Positions 7,667-14,940 of a stretch of 64,000 bases of DNA are shown here, one piece after another (the first letter of the stretch is position 1; every line of letters begins with the position of its first letter). The translations under genes and the position numbers were made by a program. Source of the DNA: Caulobacter segnis (lineage in GTDB: Bacteria > Pseudomonadota > Alphaproteobacteria > Caulobacterales > Caulobacteraceae); NCBI RefSeq assembly GCF_019931575.1, contig NZ_CP082923.1, positions 1,116,001 through 1,180,000 of the forward strand, given 5' to 3'. The notes under the pieces are model-generated. The model was not told the DNA's origin. It did no database searches and saw only the letters and a list, made by a program, of their open reading frames with translations.

Positions 7667-10540
7667 CTAGATGCCAAGCCCGCGCCCACGGCCAATGCCG
7701 AGGTATTCGATGAGCCCCCGCCCAACGCTGCGACCCAACTCCGCCGGTAGACCAAGCTCGGCTCGCCGCCCGCGCAGCAGCGACTCCACCTGCGGATCGC
7801 GCTCCAGGTTCTTGGCCATGGCGCCCATGCTTTCCTTGACCTGCCGGGCGCCGGTCATGTCGCCCTCGCGGTGCAGAACGGTGCGCTGCCGCTCCAATCC
7901 CTGCCAGCGCTGGACAAAGCGATCGGCCCTCACGCGCGGATCGGCCCGAACCTCCGCCTCAAGCTGAAGGACCCTGATCGCTCGCTGCGTCCGCCCCGAC
8001 GAAACCTCACCGGCCAGGCCGGGCTCACGGACATAGGCTCGCTCCAGATCCTTGGCCGCGTGCGGACCGATCTTCCCCACGGCCTCGCGCGCGTCTTCCA
8101 GCGCCCGCCGCTGGTGAGCTAGCACCGGCAAGCCGCGGTCGTTCATCCGCATGACGTCGGCTGCGGCGCGGGCGTGGCGCTCGATCGCGCGGTGCTGGTC
8201 GAACTGGGTGACCTCCCGCGCCGGCGCCGCCGGCTGGGGCGCCGGACTGGCGGGCCTGAAACCATCGAACATCCCCCGCTGACGCTGCGGCGGTTCCTTC
8301 GCCCTTATCGACGCCAGCACGTGGATGTCACGCCGCTGGGCGAAGTCGCTGGCCATGTCCTTGGCCCGCTCACGCGACAGGACGCGGGTTAGCTTGCCGA
8401 GATCCTCGAACTCGTCGCGACCGTAGTGGATTTGCACGCTGTCGCGATGACGCGAGAGCGCCACATAGGAGCCGTGGCGATCCATTCCCGGCGTCGCCAG
8501 CACATGCGCGCGATCGACCGTGACGCCCTGACTCTTATGGATCGTGGCCGCATAGCCGTGATCGACCTGGGCGTAGTCCTTGAGGTCGAAGACGACCGAT
8601 CGCCCCGCATCGGGACGCCCGGCGTCGAGCCGCACCGTCATCTGCGTGTGCGAGACCTGCTCGATCTCGCCGAGCATGCCGTTCTTCACGCCAAGCCCGC
8701 GATCGTTTTTCAGGAACATCAGCCGATCGCCAGTCGCGAAGGATCGCTCGCCGCGCTCGGCCTTGACCGTCACATCCTCGCCCAAGGCGCCAGCTAGGCG
8801 TAGCCGCTCGCGGGCCGTCAGGTTCAGCTCGCGCACCTCGTCATTGGTGTGGGTGAGGATGATCCGGCTCTTGCCCGGCTCGGCCGCGCGCTCACGATCC
8901 CAACGCTCGACCAGATCCTCGCGCGCCTGATCGCGGGTCTCGGCGGCGTGGACCATGCCGCGAGCCTCGTAGACGGCCAGCGCCTCGCCCGTGCGGCCGG
9001 TCGCCAGATGCCGAGTGGCGTCGCGCTGCCAGTCTTCGTGCTGGCGGCGAACCTGGGTGATCTCGACGTGACTATGGCGCTCGGCGATCGACCGGAAGGC
9101 CGCGCCGGCCTCGATGGCCTGGAGCTGCTCGGGATCGCCGACCAGCACCACCTTGGACCCAGCTTTCTCGGCCACTGAGAGCAACCGCTCCATCTGCCGA
9201 GAGCCGATCATGCCAGCCTCATCGATCACCAGCACGTCGCGGGCGTCGAGCAGCTCGCGGTCTTTTGCCCACTGGTGCTCCAAGCTGGCGATGGTGCGTG
9301 AAGCGATGCCCGATCCGCTCTCCAGGTTCTCGGCGGCGATACCCGACAGCGCCAGGCCCTGGACGCGATAGCCTGCGTCCTCCCAGGCCTCGCGCGCGAC
9401 GCCAAGGAGCGCCGACTTGCCGGTGCCGGCGTAGCCAACGACGACACCGAGATCACGCCCCTCGGTGACGTGCTCGAACGCCGCCCTCTGCTCGCCGAAG
9501 AGAACGAGACCGCGCTGCTCGGCGCGCGCCAAGGCGCGCCGCTGTTCCAACTCACTGACGCCGTGCGCCCGACGCTCCGCAATGACTTCACTGGCGCGAT
9601 GCAGCCTGTCCTCGACGGCGATCATCTCACGACTGGTGAAGCGATCCTGGCCGCGACCGTCCTGGCCCAGCGCCACCATCTCGGGCGAAGCCTGCACCGC
9701 GCTCATGGCTCGGTCGAACTGATCCTTGCCGTCCGAATGGCGGTGGATGAATTTCGCCAAGTCGTAGCGGGTGAACGTCGCTTGCTGGTGGGTGATGGCG
9801 TCCAGCGCGATGCGCGGATCGGCGATGATCTTGTCGCCGTTCTCACGGGCGATGCGGTGGTGATCTTCGACCCGCTCGGTCTCGACGCCTTCGCCGGCCA
9901 TGCGTCCGGCGGCCGGGCCGATCTTGTGTTGCGGCTCAAGGTCGATGCCCTGGTCTTCCAGGCTGCGGTGATCGATCCGCGCGTCGATATCGAGCTGCGC
10001 CAACCGCTCGTTGACGTGGTCGGCCCAGGCCTCGCGCCAATGCTCGACCAGCTCGGTGCGGTTCCAATCGCGGACCTTGGCGCCGAAGCCCTCTTCGCCA
10101 ACTTCCCGCATCGACAGCATGACGTGGGCGTGGGGTTTGGCCAGACCATCAGGGCCGATGTCCCAATGCACATTGAGATCGGCGACCATGCCGCGATCGA
10201 CCATCTCCCGCTGGACGAAGTCACGGGCCAGCTCGACGCCCTGCGCCTGATCCATCTCGCGGGGAATGGCGAACTCGACCTCTCGGGAAAGCTGGGCGTC
10301 CTTGCGCTTTTCTCCGGCCTCGACGGTGTTCCACAGCGTGGCCCGGTCGGAGAGCTGCTCGGGCGCGCCATCCGGCAGCATGATCTCCGAGTGGACAACA
10401 CCGCTCTTGTTGGTGAAGTCGTGGTCGCGATCTAGCCGCTCATCGTGCAGACGGCTGGCGGAGCGATAGGCGGCCGAGGCCACGGCGCTGGCCCCGGTGG
10501 CGCGGCTGATGACTTTGATGCTGAAGTGGTAGATCGCCAT
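7667..10540 (-). CDS. traA: Ti-type conjugative relaxase/helicase TraA (MOBQ)
   Basis: A 957-residue relaxase that would nick oriT, stay covalently bound to the 5' end and unwind the transferred strand. The MobA/MobL domain occupies about 1-230, with the candidate catalytic Tyr25 (AAYRSASRLHDE) and the metal-binding histidines in VHWD (125) and KPHAHVML (137, 139). An UvrD/RecD-like helicase follows: Walker A GYAGTGKS (369-376), Walker B VIDEAG (438-443) and downstream helicase motifs such as DHGYAATIHKSQGVTV. I prefer ATG 10540, because MAIYHFSIKVISR is the usual family N-terminus; a start at 10579 would extend into the oriT. The gene diverges from traC-traD with the oriT between them, the classical Ti plasmid arrangement. 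No type IV secretion genes are in the window. Confidence 0.93.
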   Translation of the reverse strand: MAIYHFSIKVISRATGASAVASAAYRSASRLHDERLDRDHDFTNKSGVVHSEIMLPDGAPEQLSDRATLWNTVEAGEKRKDAQLSREVEFAIPREMDQAQGVELARDFVQREMVDRGMVADLNVHWDIGPDGLAKPHAHVMLSMREVGEEGFGAKVRDWNRTELVEHWREAWADHVNERLAQLDIDARIDHRSLEDQGIDLEPQHKIGPAAGRMAGEGVETERVEDHHRIARENGDKIIADPRIALDAITHQQATFTRYDLAKFIHRHSDGKDQFDRAMSAVQASPEMVALGQDGRGQDRFTSREMIAVEDRLHRASEVIAERRAHGVSELEQRRALARAEQRGLVLFGEQRAAFEHVTEGRDLGVVVGYAGTGKSALLGVAREAWEDAGYRVQGLALSGIAAENLESGSGIASRTIASLEHQWAKDRELLDARDVLVIDEAGMIGSRQMERLLSVAEKAGSKVVLVGDPEQLQAIEAGAAFRSIAERHSHVEITQVRRQHEDWQRDATRHLATGRTGEALAVYEARGMVHAAETRDQAREDLVERWDRERAAEPGKSRIILTHTNDEVRELNLTARERLRLAGALGEDVTVKAERGERSFATGDRLMFLKNDRGLGVKNGMLGEIEQVSHTQMTVRLDAGRPDAGRSVVFDLKDYAQVDHGYAATIHKSQGVTVDRAHVLATPGMDRHGSYVALSRHRDSVQIHYGRDEFEDLGKLTRVLSRERAKDMASDFAQRRDIHVLASIRAKEPPQRQRGMFDGFRPASPAPQPAAPAREVTQFDQHRAIERHARAAADVMRMNDRGLPVLAHQRRALEDAREAVGKIGPHAAKDLERAYVREPGLAGEVSSGRTQRAIRVLQLEAEVRADPRVRADRFVQRWQGLERQRTVLHREGDMTGARQVKESMGAMAKNLERDPQVESLLRGRRAELGLPAELGRSVGRGLIEYLGIGRGRGLGI

Positions 10541-10577
10541 GGCGACAGACCACTTACTACCCTGAGCGCACGTCGGC

Positions 10578-10620
10578 ACGACGTATAAGCGCGCCCTCCC
10601 AAGAAAGAATCTCGGGAGGG
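10578..10620. other. Candidate origin of transfer (oriT) with Ti/RSF1010-like nic core and inverted repeat
   Basis: The divergent gap between traA and traC contains ACGTATAAGCGCGCCCT (10581-10597). It closely resembles the nic region of the Ti plasmid/RSF1010 class, where an ATAA stretch is followed by GCGCCCT. Immediately next to it is a 7-bp perfect inverted repeat, CCCTCCC (10594-10600) and GGGAGGG (10614-10620), separated by 13 bp. Location, core sequence and adjacent hairpin all fit a MOBQ oriT. The exact nicked bond is inferred from relatives. The divergent tra promoters must also lie in 10541-10712. Confidence 0.75.
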
Positions 10621-10712
10621 ACGAGGCCGTCTCAGTGTGTCCCGGCGACCTTACAGCATTCCCAGACGTCTTGTTTTACGCTTCCGCCATCGCCCAAACC
10701 CGGAGACTTGGA

Positions 10713-10979
10713 ATGCGTAAACCACGAGACTTCGACGCCGAGCTGAAAAGCCTCGAAGACAAGGCCAAGACCCTTAAGGACCGCAAGGTCAGGCAGCTTG
10801 GCGAGTTGGTGATCGCCACTGGCGCGGACGCCCTCGACATCGACACCCTGGCCGGCGGGCTGCTGGATCTAGCCGATGCGGGGAACGCCGCGCGCAAGGA
10901 GGGCTGGAGGAAACGCGGCGCGGGGTTCTTTCGCGGCGGCCCGAGCGCCCCTGCGCCTAGCGCTGGTGGCGACCAATGA
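10713..10979 (+). CDS. traC: TraC-like mobilisation accessory protein
   Basis: A small protein of 88 residues, starting at ATG 10713 (MRKPRDFDAELKSLEDKAKTL). It has an N-terminal charged helix likely to form a coiled coil, followed by RQLGELVIATGADALDIDTLAGGLLDLA, resembling the accessory TraC proteins encoded beside Ti-type oriTs that help assemble the relaxosome. It is divergent from traA across the oriT and overlaps traD by 14 bp. The C-terminus is Gly/Pro/Ala-rich and low in information. The assignment rests on size, charge pattern and position more than on diagnostic motifs. Confidence 0.7.
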   Translation: MRKPRDFDAELKSLEDKAKTLKDRKVRQLGELVIATGADALDIDTLAGGLLDLADAGNAARKEGWRKRGAGFFRGGPSAPAPSAGGDQ

Positions 10980-11283
10980 CGCCGAGCGCCGGGCCAAGGC
11001 CGCGCGCCATCGCCTGGAAGCCCGCCGAGCCCGCATGGACGCGCGGGCCTGGGTGGTGAAGCGGCGCGAGCGCACCCGCCACCTGATCGAGTTGGGCGGC
11101 CTGGTGCAAAAGGCCGGCCTCGTCGATCTGACCCGCGACGATCGCGCCACCCTCTACGGTGCGTTCTTGAGCCTAGCAGCCATGCTCAAAGCCGACGACG
11201 CAGAGCACACCCTGGCGCTCTGGCGACGCGGCGGGAAGCGAGCGTTCGAGGCTGAATTCCGCCCGGCGTCGGAGATCCGCTAA
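10966..11283 (+). CDS. traD: TraD-like mobilisation accessory protein
   Basis: A 105-residue protein carrying the TraD signature: a basic N-terminal helix (RRAKAARHRLEARRARMDAR), then RKR-type residues followed by RHLIELGGLVQKAGL and a helical C-terminus with DRATLYGAFLSLAAML. In Ti-type systems this small TraD (not the coupling ATPase) is an oriT accessory factor. No in-frame ATG lies near the traC end. The frame is open further upstream, and GTG 10966 gives the expected length and a 14-bp overlap with traC. The pair traC-traD would be translated together, opposite in direction to traA. Confidence 0.75.
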   Translation: MATNDAERRAKAARHRLEARRARMDARAWVVKRRERTRHLIELGGLVQKAGLVDLTRDDRATLYGAFLSLAAMLKADDAEHTLALWRRGGKRAFEAEFRPASEIR

Positions 11284-11291
11284 AGAGATCG

Positions 11292-11732
11292 TCAGCCCTT
11301 ATCGCGGCTTTCGTCGTCCGCCATGGCGCGAACGAGATCGAGGACTTGGCGACGGACCCCCCCCCGGCCGATCTTCGGGAACATCTCGGCCAGTTCCAGG
11401 CCTTCGGGCGTGTTCAGGAACTCGGTGACGACACGCTCGGCAGCGGCGCCGACCTCATCGACCTCGTTGGTCATGGGATCGGCAAGACCATCAAAGAAGA
11501 ACGACACCGGGACCTGGAGCGTCTTGGCTATGTCGTAGAGCTTGCTGGCGCTGACGCGATTGGCGCCGCGTTCGTACTTCTGAACCTGCTGGAAGGTGAG
11601 CTTCAGCGCGTCAGCGAGCGTTTCCTGGCTGATACCCAGCATCTTGCGGCGCATGCGCACGCGGCCTCCGACGTGGATATCGACGACGTTGGGCGTGCGA
11701 GCTTCAGGGGTATCGGTCACGAAAGTCTCCAT
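11292..11732 (-). CDS. XRE-family helix-turn-helix transcriptional regulator
   Basis: A 146-residue regulator with a cro/C1-type HTH at about 20-80: RVRMRRKMLGISQETLADAL, LTFQQVQKYERGANRVSASK and LYDIAKTLQVPVSFFF are the canonical helices. Proteins of this exact layout are common in Caulobacter and other alphaproteobacteria. The C-terminal part (VVTEFLNTPEGLELAEMF, then VRRQVLDLVRAMA) probably mediates oligomerisation. It converges on traD with an 8-bp gap. A run of nine G on the coding strand (11357-11365 on the plus strand as C9) falls within the codons for RGGV near residue 123. A slip of one base there would replace the last ~22 residues. Confidence 0.9.
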   Translation of the reverse strand: METFVTDTPEARTPNVVDIHVGGRVRMRRKMLGISQETLADALKLTFQQVQKYERGANRVSASKLYDIAKTLQVPVSFFFDGLADPMTNEVDEVGAAAERVVTEFLNTPEGLELAEMFPKIGRGGVRRQVLDLVRAMADDESRDKG

Positions 11733-11875
11733 GGTCGGTTCACCGGCAACGCCGCCGATCCGGGAATGTGCTTGCGGCGCAGAAACGCCCCGAAGCGTGG
11801 CTTTTCAAGGTCGTTCTCCACTCGCGCTAGTCGCGTGCGGATCGACGTGTCCGGACCAATCGGCGATGCTGGGGA

Positions 11876-12124
11876 ATGTCCAAGTACGATCCCCTGTCGG
11901 GTCATCTGCGTCGCCAGCGTCGAGACGAACTCGAACTGACCTTCGCCGAGATCGAGCGCATCCTCGGCGCCATGCTTCCCAAGAGCGCCGCCCGGCAACA
12001 ATGGTGGGCTAACACCACTGATCCCTACACGAGCCAGGTGCAGCGGAAGGCCTGGGGCGACGCCGGCTATGACGCCTTTCTCATCGCGGGCAAGGACCGT
12101 GTCCGCTTCAAGCGGGTGCGCTGA
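11876..12124 (+). CDS. Small conserved hypothetical protein
   Basis: This 82-residue protein starts MSKYDPLSGHLRRQ and contains ELTFAEIERILGAMLPKSA, WWAN and a C-terminal strand pair (AFLIAGKDRVRFKRV). This pattern (short protein, FxEIE...LP.SA...WW.N, W..AGY) recurs in small uncharacterised proteins, some in the neighbourhood of mobile or defence genes; I recognise the pattern but not a function. It is divergent from the HTH regulator with a 143-bp gap that may carry both promoters. A GGGGA lies directly before the ATG, unusually close for a ribosome site. Confidence 0.6.
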   Translation: MSKYDPLSGHLRRQRRDELELTFAEIERILGAMLPKSAARQQWWANTTDPYTSQVQRKAWGDAGYDAFLIAGKDRVRFKRVR

Positions 12125-12245
12125 CAGAGCCGCTTGGCTGGGCCTGTCCGGCCGGCCATCGGACTTGCTGCCGTCGCCGACCTTCGCTCGGAGACAAGAC
12201 GCCCAGGATCGCTTGGTGGAACAAGGGCCGGACGGGCTGGCGCGC

Positions 12246-12300
12246 GTCAAGGGGACGCCCTGCGGGCGTCTCGCGGAGCGACGGCGAAGCCGCCCTTGAC
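12246..12300. repeat. Perfect nested inverted-repeat element (four-way, cloverleaf-forming)
   Basis: Within the 290-bp gap 12125-12414, 55 bases can pair with no unpaired base outside three loops. The outer arms are GTCAAGGG (12246-12253) and CCCTTGAC (12293-12300). Inside lie three consecutive hairpins: GACGCCC-TGC-GGGCGTC (12254-12270), TCGC-GGA-GCGA (12271-12281) and CGGC-GAA-GCCG (12282-12292). All stems are perfect. This could be a structured RNA, a protein-recognition site or a mobile palindromic repeat. The remainder of the gap shows no gene I can support. Confidence 0.75.
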
Positions 12301-12414
12301 CCGCACCATCCCGCCCGGCAGAGGCTGTCCAAGCGCTCCAGGGCGAGCACCGACCGTTCCGGTCCTGGCTCCCGCAGGTTGGGGAGAGCAAGGCGGCTGC
12401 CCTGGGGGGCTCGG

Positions 12415-12906
12415 CTAGCGCTTGCAAACGGGCACCCCGCAATTGGGACAGCGCGCGATGCGCAGCTCCTCCATCGTCGCCTTGAAGAGGTCGTAACCGT
12501 CGCCCTGCTGATGGACCATGACCTGTAGCGCCACCTCCAGCTTGGCGACCACGCCGTACATGTCGTGCGCGCGAACCTTGGGCAGGGCTTCGAGCCATAC
12601 CTCCCGTTGGTCGAACAGCGGCTTCAACTGCGCGTCGATGGCGTCCATCTCTTCGGAGGGCAACAATTCCCCACGCTCCTCTGGCGTCATGCGCTCCCAT
12701 CGCCTCTGACGCACCAAGATGGTCTCCAGGTCCGACCAGCGCAGACCAAGGCGGTCGATCTCCGCGTCGAGCGCCATCCACTCGGCGCAGCGGGCCACGG
12801 CCGGATCCGCGATTGCGCCGCCGGCGCCACTCACCACGGGCGCGGCGCTGGCGGCGCCAATCACGACACGCCGGGACACGGCGAACGGCCCCTTGTCGTC
12901 AGACAT
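12415..12906 (-). CDS. Tat-signal-bearing hypothetical protein with C-terminal CxxC
   Basis: A 163-residue protein, last gene of the four-gene cassette 14189-12415. The N-terminus has a twin-arginine-type signal (SRRVVIGAASAAPVV), followed by DPAVARCAEWMALDAEIDRL and WSDLETILVRQRRWERMTPE, a helical domain, and a C-terminal CPNCGVPVC that looks like a small metal-binding knuckle. It is clearly paralogous to the first gene of the cassette (13695-14189), sharing the twin-Arg start, the DPAV..C..W..LDAE core and the W..(M/L)(T/S)PE(E/Q)R pattern. ATG 12906 is chosen because GGAGG lies 6 bp before it; it overlaps the upstream gene by 8 bp. Export through Tat is inferred from the motif; function is unknown. 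Confidence 0.65.
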   Translation of the reverse strand: MSDDKGPFAVSRRVVIGAASAAPVVSGAGGAIADPAVARCAEWMALDAEIDRLGLRWSDLETILVRQRRWERMTPEERGELLPSEEMDAIDAQLKPLFDQREVWLEALPKVRAHDMYGVVAKLEVALQVMVHQQGDGYDLFKATMEELRIARCPNCGVPVCKR

Positions 12907-13237
12907 TGGGATCCTCCGCTTCAAAGGGTTTTGGGAGGGGCCGGACGCGCTCGATCAGTTCGACCGTTCGCGAGATCTCATACAGCGCGTCGGCCAAGTG
13001 CGCCTGGACATCGGTGACGGACAAACCGAGGTGGCGCGCGATCAGCGCGTAGTCGAGCGCCTTGATGTGATTGAGGAGGAAGACGTCTCGCGCTTCTCGG
13101 CGAAGGCATAGGACCGCGTAGGACATTACCTGCTGGCTGTTATGAGGATCGAAGGTCCGGCCGCGCCAGAGATCGGGATATCGCCAGCGCCACCACTGAC
13201 TGACGACAAGCGGCCAAGGCAGGCGATGACGGGCCAT
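12899..13237 (-). CDS. Sigma-70 region 4-like small DNA-binding protein
   Basis: A 112-residue protein. A segment from about residue 50 to 100 (LRREARDVFLLNHIKALDYA, then LIARHLGLSVTDVQAHLADALY) is laid out like the region 4 helix-turn-helix of ECF-type sigma factors, including the RE-DVFLL and IA-LGLS-VQ-H-A pattern. No region 2 is present, so it cannot act as a complete sigma factor. The N-terminus is rich in Trp (WPLVVSQWWRWRYPDLW). ATG 13237 overlaps the upstream stop (TGATG) and follows GGGGAGGAGG. Its place inside the cassette suggests a dedicated regulator or adaptor for the neighbours, which is inference. Confidence 0.65.
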   Translation of the reverse strand: MARHRLPWPLVVSQWWRWRYPDLWRGRTFDPHNSQQVMSYAVLCLRREARDVFLLNHIKALDYALIARHLGLSVTDVQAHLADALYEISRTVELIERVRPLPKPFEAEDPNV

Positions 13238-13698
13238 CAGGCTGCCTCCTCCCCGCTGGAACAACGCCGCTTTGCGGCCTCGCCAACGGCGACGATCAGG
13301 TCGCGGACCGTTGTGCAGGCCTCGGTCCAGCACACCGACGCGATGGCTTCCGACGACATCTCTGAGATGGCGTGGACGCTGTAGTAAGGGCTCAGAAGCG
13401 CGGCGAGTTCGGGGAGCTGGGCGGGGACATCGGCGAAGCCCGCGCGGCGCGCGAACCGGAGCGCCTTGACCAGATCGTGCCGGAGATAGAGGCGGTTCCA
13501 GTCGTCGCTGATCCCTCGGTCCAGCAAGTAAGCCTTCAGTGCCAGTTCGATGGCGATAGCCAGGAAGTAGCGGGCGCCTTCGTGGTGTCGCGTCAACACC
13601 GCCTCGGCGCCTTGGTGGAAGCCGGCGGCGTTACGGCGAAAAGTCGCCGCTAGGGGGCGGTCGGCACCGTCCCGTCGTCGCGGGACGCGGCGGGTCAC
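13237..13698 (-). CDS. HEPN-like helical protein
   Basis: A 153-residue all-helical protein. The stretch ARYFLAIAIELALKAYLLDR followed by LYLRHDLVKALRFARRAGF resembles the HEPN fold (ExxLK-type helix, then a long helix with H-DL..L). The classical RNase motif RxxxxH is not clear; the nearest candidate is RLYLRHDL, so nuclease activity is uncertain. It begins at GTG 13698 in a GTGA overlap with the upstream gene and ends in a TGATG overlap with the sigma-like gene, so it sits in the middle of a translationally coupled cassette. HEPN proteins often act in toxin-antitoxin or defence systems; nothing here proves that role. Confidence 0.6.
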   Translation of the reverse strand: MTRRVPRRRDGADRPLAATFRRNAAGFHQGAEAVLTRHHEGARYFLAIAIELALKAYLLDRGISDDWNRLYLRHDLVKALRFARRAGFADVPAQLPELAALLSPYYSVHAISEMSSEAIASVCWTEACTTVRDLIVAVGEAAKRRCSSGEEAA

Positions 13699-14189
13699 TT
13701 TCCACCGGAGAAGGCGGCGAGGTCGCGGACGGCGCGGGTGATCAAGCCGTGCGCTTCGGGGTGGTCTTCCACGAAGATCAGGCGCGCCGCCACCGACAGG
13801 TTGGCGATGACGGCCTCGACGCTTTTGGCTGGCTTCGGCCGCATGGCCTCGAGGAGGGCGTGGCCCTCGACCTCAAGCACATCGAGCCACGAGTCGATCT
13901 CAGCGAGTCTGGCGCCTTCAGGGATTTCTGCTCGCTGTTCCGGCGAGAGCTTGTACCAACTGCGCTTGGTCATCAGCCAGCCTTCCAGCATGCCCCATTC
14001 GAGTTGAAGGCGGCGCTGTTCGGCGTCTACCGCGAGCCAGCGAGTGCAGAGGGTCACTGCCGGGTCGGCGTTGCCAGGAGCATGGCCCTGATTAATGAAG
14101 GGTGCTGCGGAGCCACCGGAGAGGACGCTGCGCCTTGATAGCTGGCGCTCGCGCACGTCCGCACTCTCCGCCTTGTGGCGCGAGTCCAT
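13695..14189 (-). CDS. Tat-signal-bearing hypothetical protein, first gene of cassette
   Basis: A 164-residue paralogue of the protein at 12415-12906. It shows a twin-arginine motif LSRRSVLSGGSAAPF, then NADPAVTLCTRWLAVDAEQRRL, a Trp-rich helix (WGMLEGWLMTKRSWYKLSPE) and a helical C-terminal half; it lacks the CxxC tail of its paralogue. The frame is open to 14231, but ATG 14189 gives a length matching the paralogue (164 versus 163) and leaves the palindromic operator at 14203-14220 outside the gene. It heads the cassette and diverges from a small HTH gene. Function is unknown. Confidence 0.62.
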   Translation of the reverse strand: MDSRHKAESADVRERQLSRRSVLSGGSAAPFINQGHAPGNADPAVTLCTRWLAVDAEQRRLQLEWGMLEGWLMTKRSWYKLSPEQRAEIPEGARLAEIDSWLDVLEVEGHALLEAMRPKPAKSVEAVIANLSVAARLIFVEDHPEAHGLITRAVRDLAAFSGGK

Positions 14190-14202
14190 GGCCTGAACCT
14201 TT

Positions 14203-14273
14203 GTGTTCACGTAAGAACACTGTCGTACCACGCCTCGAAACGCCGAAGCAACAGAAAATGTTCTCTTCGGAAC
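14203..14273. promoter_or_regulatory. Two palindromic operators in a divergent promoter region
   Basis: Two sites with the same architecture lie between the cassette (leftwards) and the small HTH gene (rightwards): GTGTTC-N6-GAACAC at 14203-14220 and GTTC-N6-GAAC at 14260-14273. A lone GTGTTC half-site follows at 14279-14284. The equal 6-bp spacing suggests one dimeric repressor, most simply the HTH protein encoded at 14289. Confidence 0.65.
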
Positions 14274-14288
14274 TAAAAGTGTTCAAAT

Positions 14289-14537
14289 ATGCTGATCACC
14301 GCATCGCAGATCAGGGCTGCCCGAGCCCTTCTGGAATGGTCCCAGCCTCGGCTAGCTGAAGCTGCTGGCCTGTCGATGATGAGCATCCGCCGTATGGAGG
14401 GGCCATCCGGCCCCGGCCAGCGATCGGCTGGCAATGTGGAAGCGGTGAGAAAGGCTTTGTACGAGGCCGGAGTGATATTCATTCCGGAGGATGACGGTGG
14501 GGGTCCGGGCGTTCGCTTGAAAAGACAGTCCCGCTAG
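14289..14537 (+). CDS. Small XRE-type HTH regulator
   Basis: An 82-residue protein that is almost entirely a helix-turn-helix domain: MLITASQIRAARALLEWSQP, LAEAAGLSMMSIRRMEG and a C-terminal helix VEAVRKALYEAGVIFIPEDD with a short strand. Such minimal regulators are common on alphaproteobacterial elements. It is transcribed away from the Tat/HEPN cassette across the GTTC-N6-GAAC sites and is the natural candidate to bind them. A perfect 7-bp hairpin (CTTGCCG 14665-14671 with CGGCAAG 14676-14682) lies downstream but lacks a T-tract. Confidence 0.82.
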   Translation: MLITASQIRAARALLEWSQPRLAEAAGLSMMSIRRMEGPSGPGQRSAGNVEAVRKALYEAGVIFIPEDDGGGPGVRLKRQSR

Positions 14538-14739
14538 TCCGGGGTTCAGAACGAAAATGGCGGCGCCCAAGCGCAGCCAGCGTCATGGAGGTACGGTCTC
14601 ACCTTCGCTAGAGGCGCCTAGAGCCTGTCTTTGTTTCCCAGAGTACGATCTGGCCCCGCGAGGCCTTGCCGGCAGCGGCAAGCAATCCAATTCTGGCTCA
14701 TCGAATACCTCCAGATCCCAGTCTGTGGAGCTTAAACCG

Positions 14740-14940
14740 ATGGCCGATCTCGACCGCATCGTCCGCCTGAAGACCGTGCTGGCACGCACGGGCCTGAGCC
14801 GCTCGACCCTCTATCGGAAGATCGGGGAGGGCACCTTTCCTCGCCAGGTCCCGATCAGCGTCCACGGTGCGGGATGGCATGAGTCCGCGATCAATCGCTG
14901 GATCGCCGATCCAACTGCGTATCGCCCGGATGCTGGCTAG
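14740..14940 (+). CDS. AlpA-family phage/element regulatory protein
   Basis: A 66-residue AlpA-type DNA-binding protein: RIVRLKTVLARTGLSRSTLY is the winged-HTH start, KIGEGTFPRQVPIS the wing, and a C-terminal WHESAINRWIADP motif closes it. ATG 14740 follows GGAG by 9 bp; the open frame further upstream does not look like protein. AlpA proteins often activate excision genes of P4-like integrases, so a role in controlling excision with the integrase at 16050-17243 is likely by family. It converges on the nuclease-like gene, with stop codons overlapping. Confidence 0.88.
   Translation: MADLDRIVRLKTVLARTGLSRSTLYRKIGEGTFPRQVPISVHGAGWHESAINRWIADPTAYRPDAG

Noticed and set aside
11717..12781. 354-codon leftward open frame spanning the small hypothetical gene, the cloverleaf and part of the Tat-like gene
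   Set aside because: Translation is Arg/Gly/Ser/Pro-rich without motifs, and it covers genes on both strands that have better support.
14665..14682. Intrinsic terminator after the small HTH gene
   Set aside because: A 7-bp perfect hairpin exists but no T-tract follows on either side.
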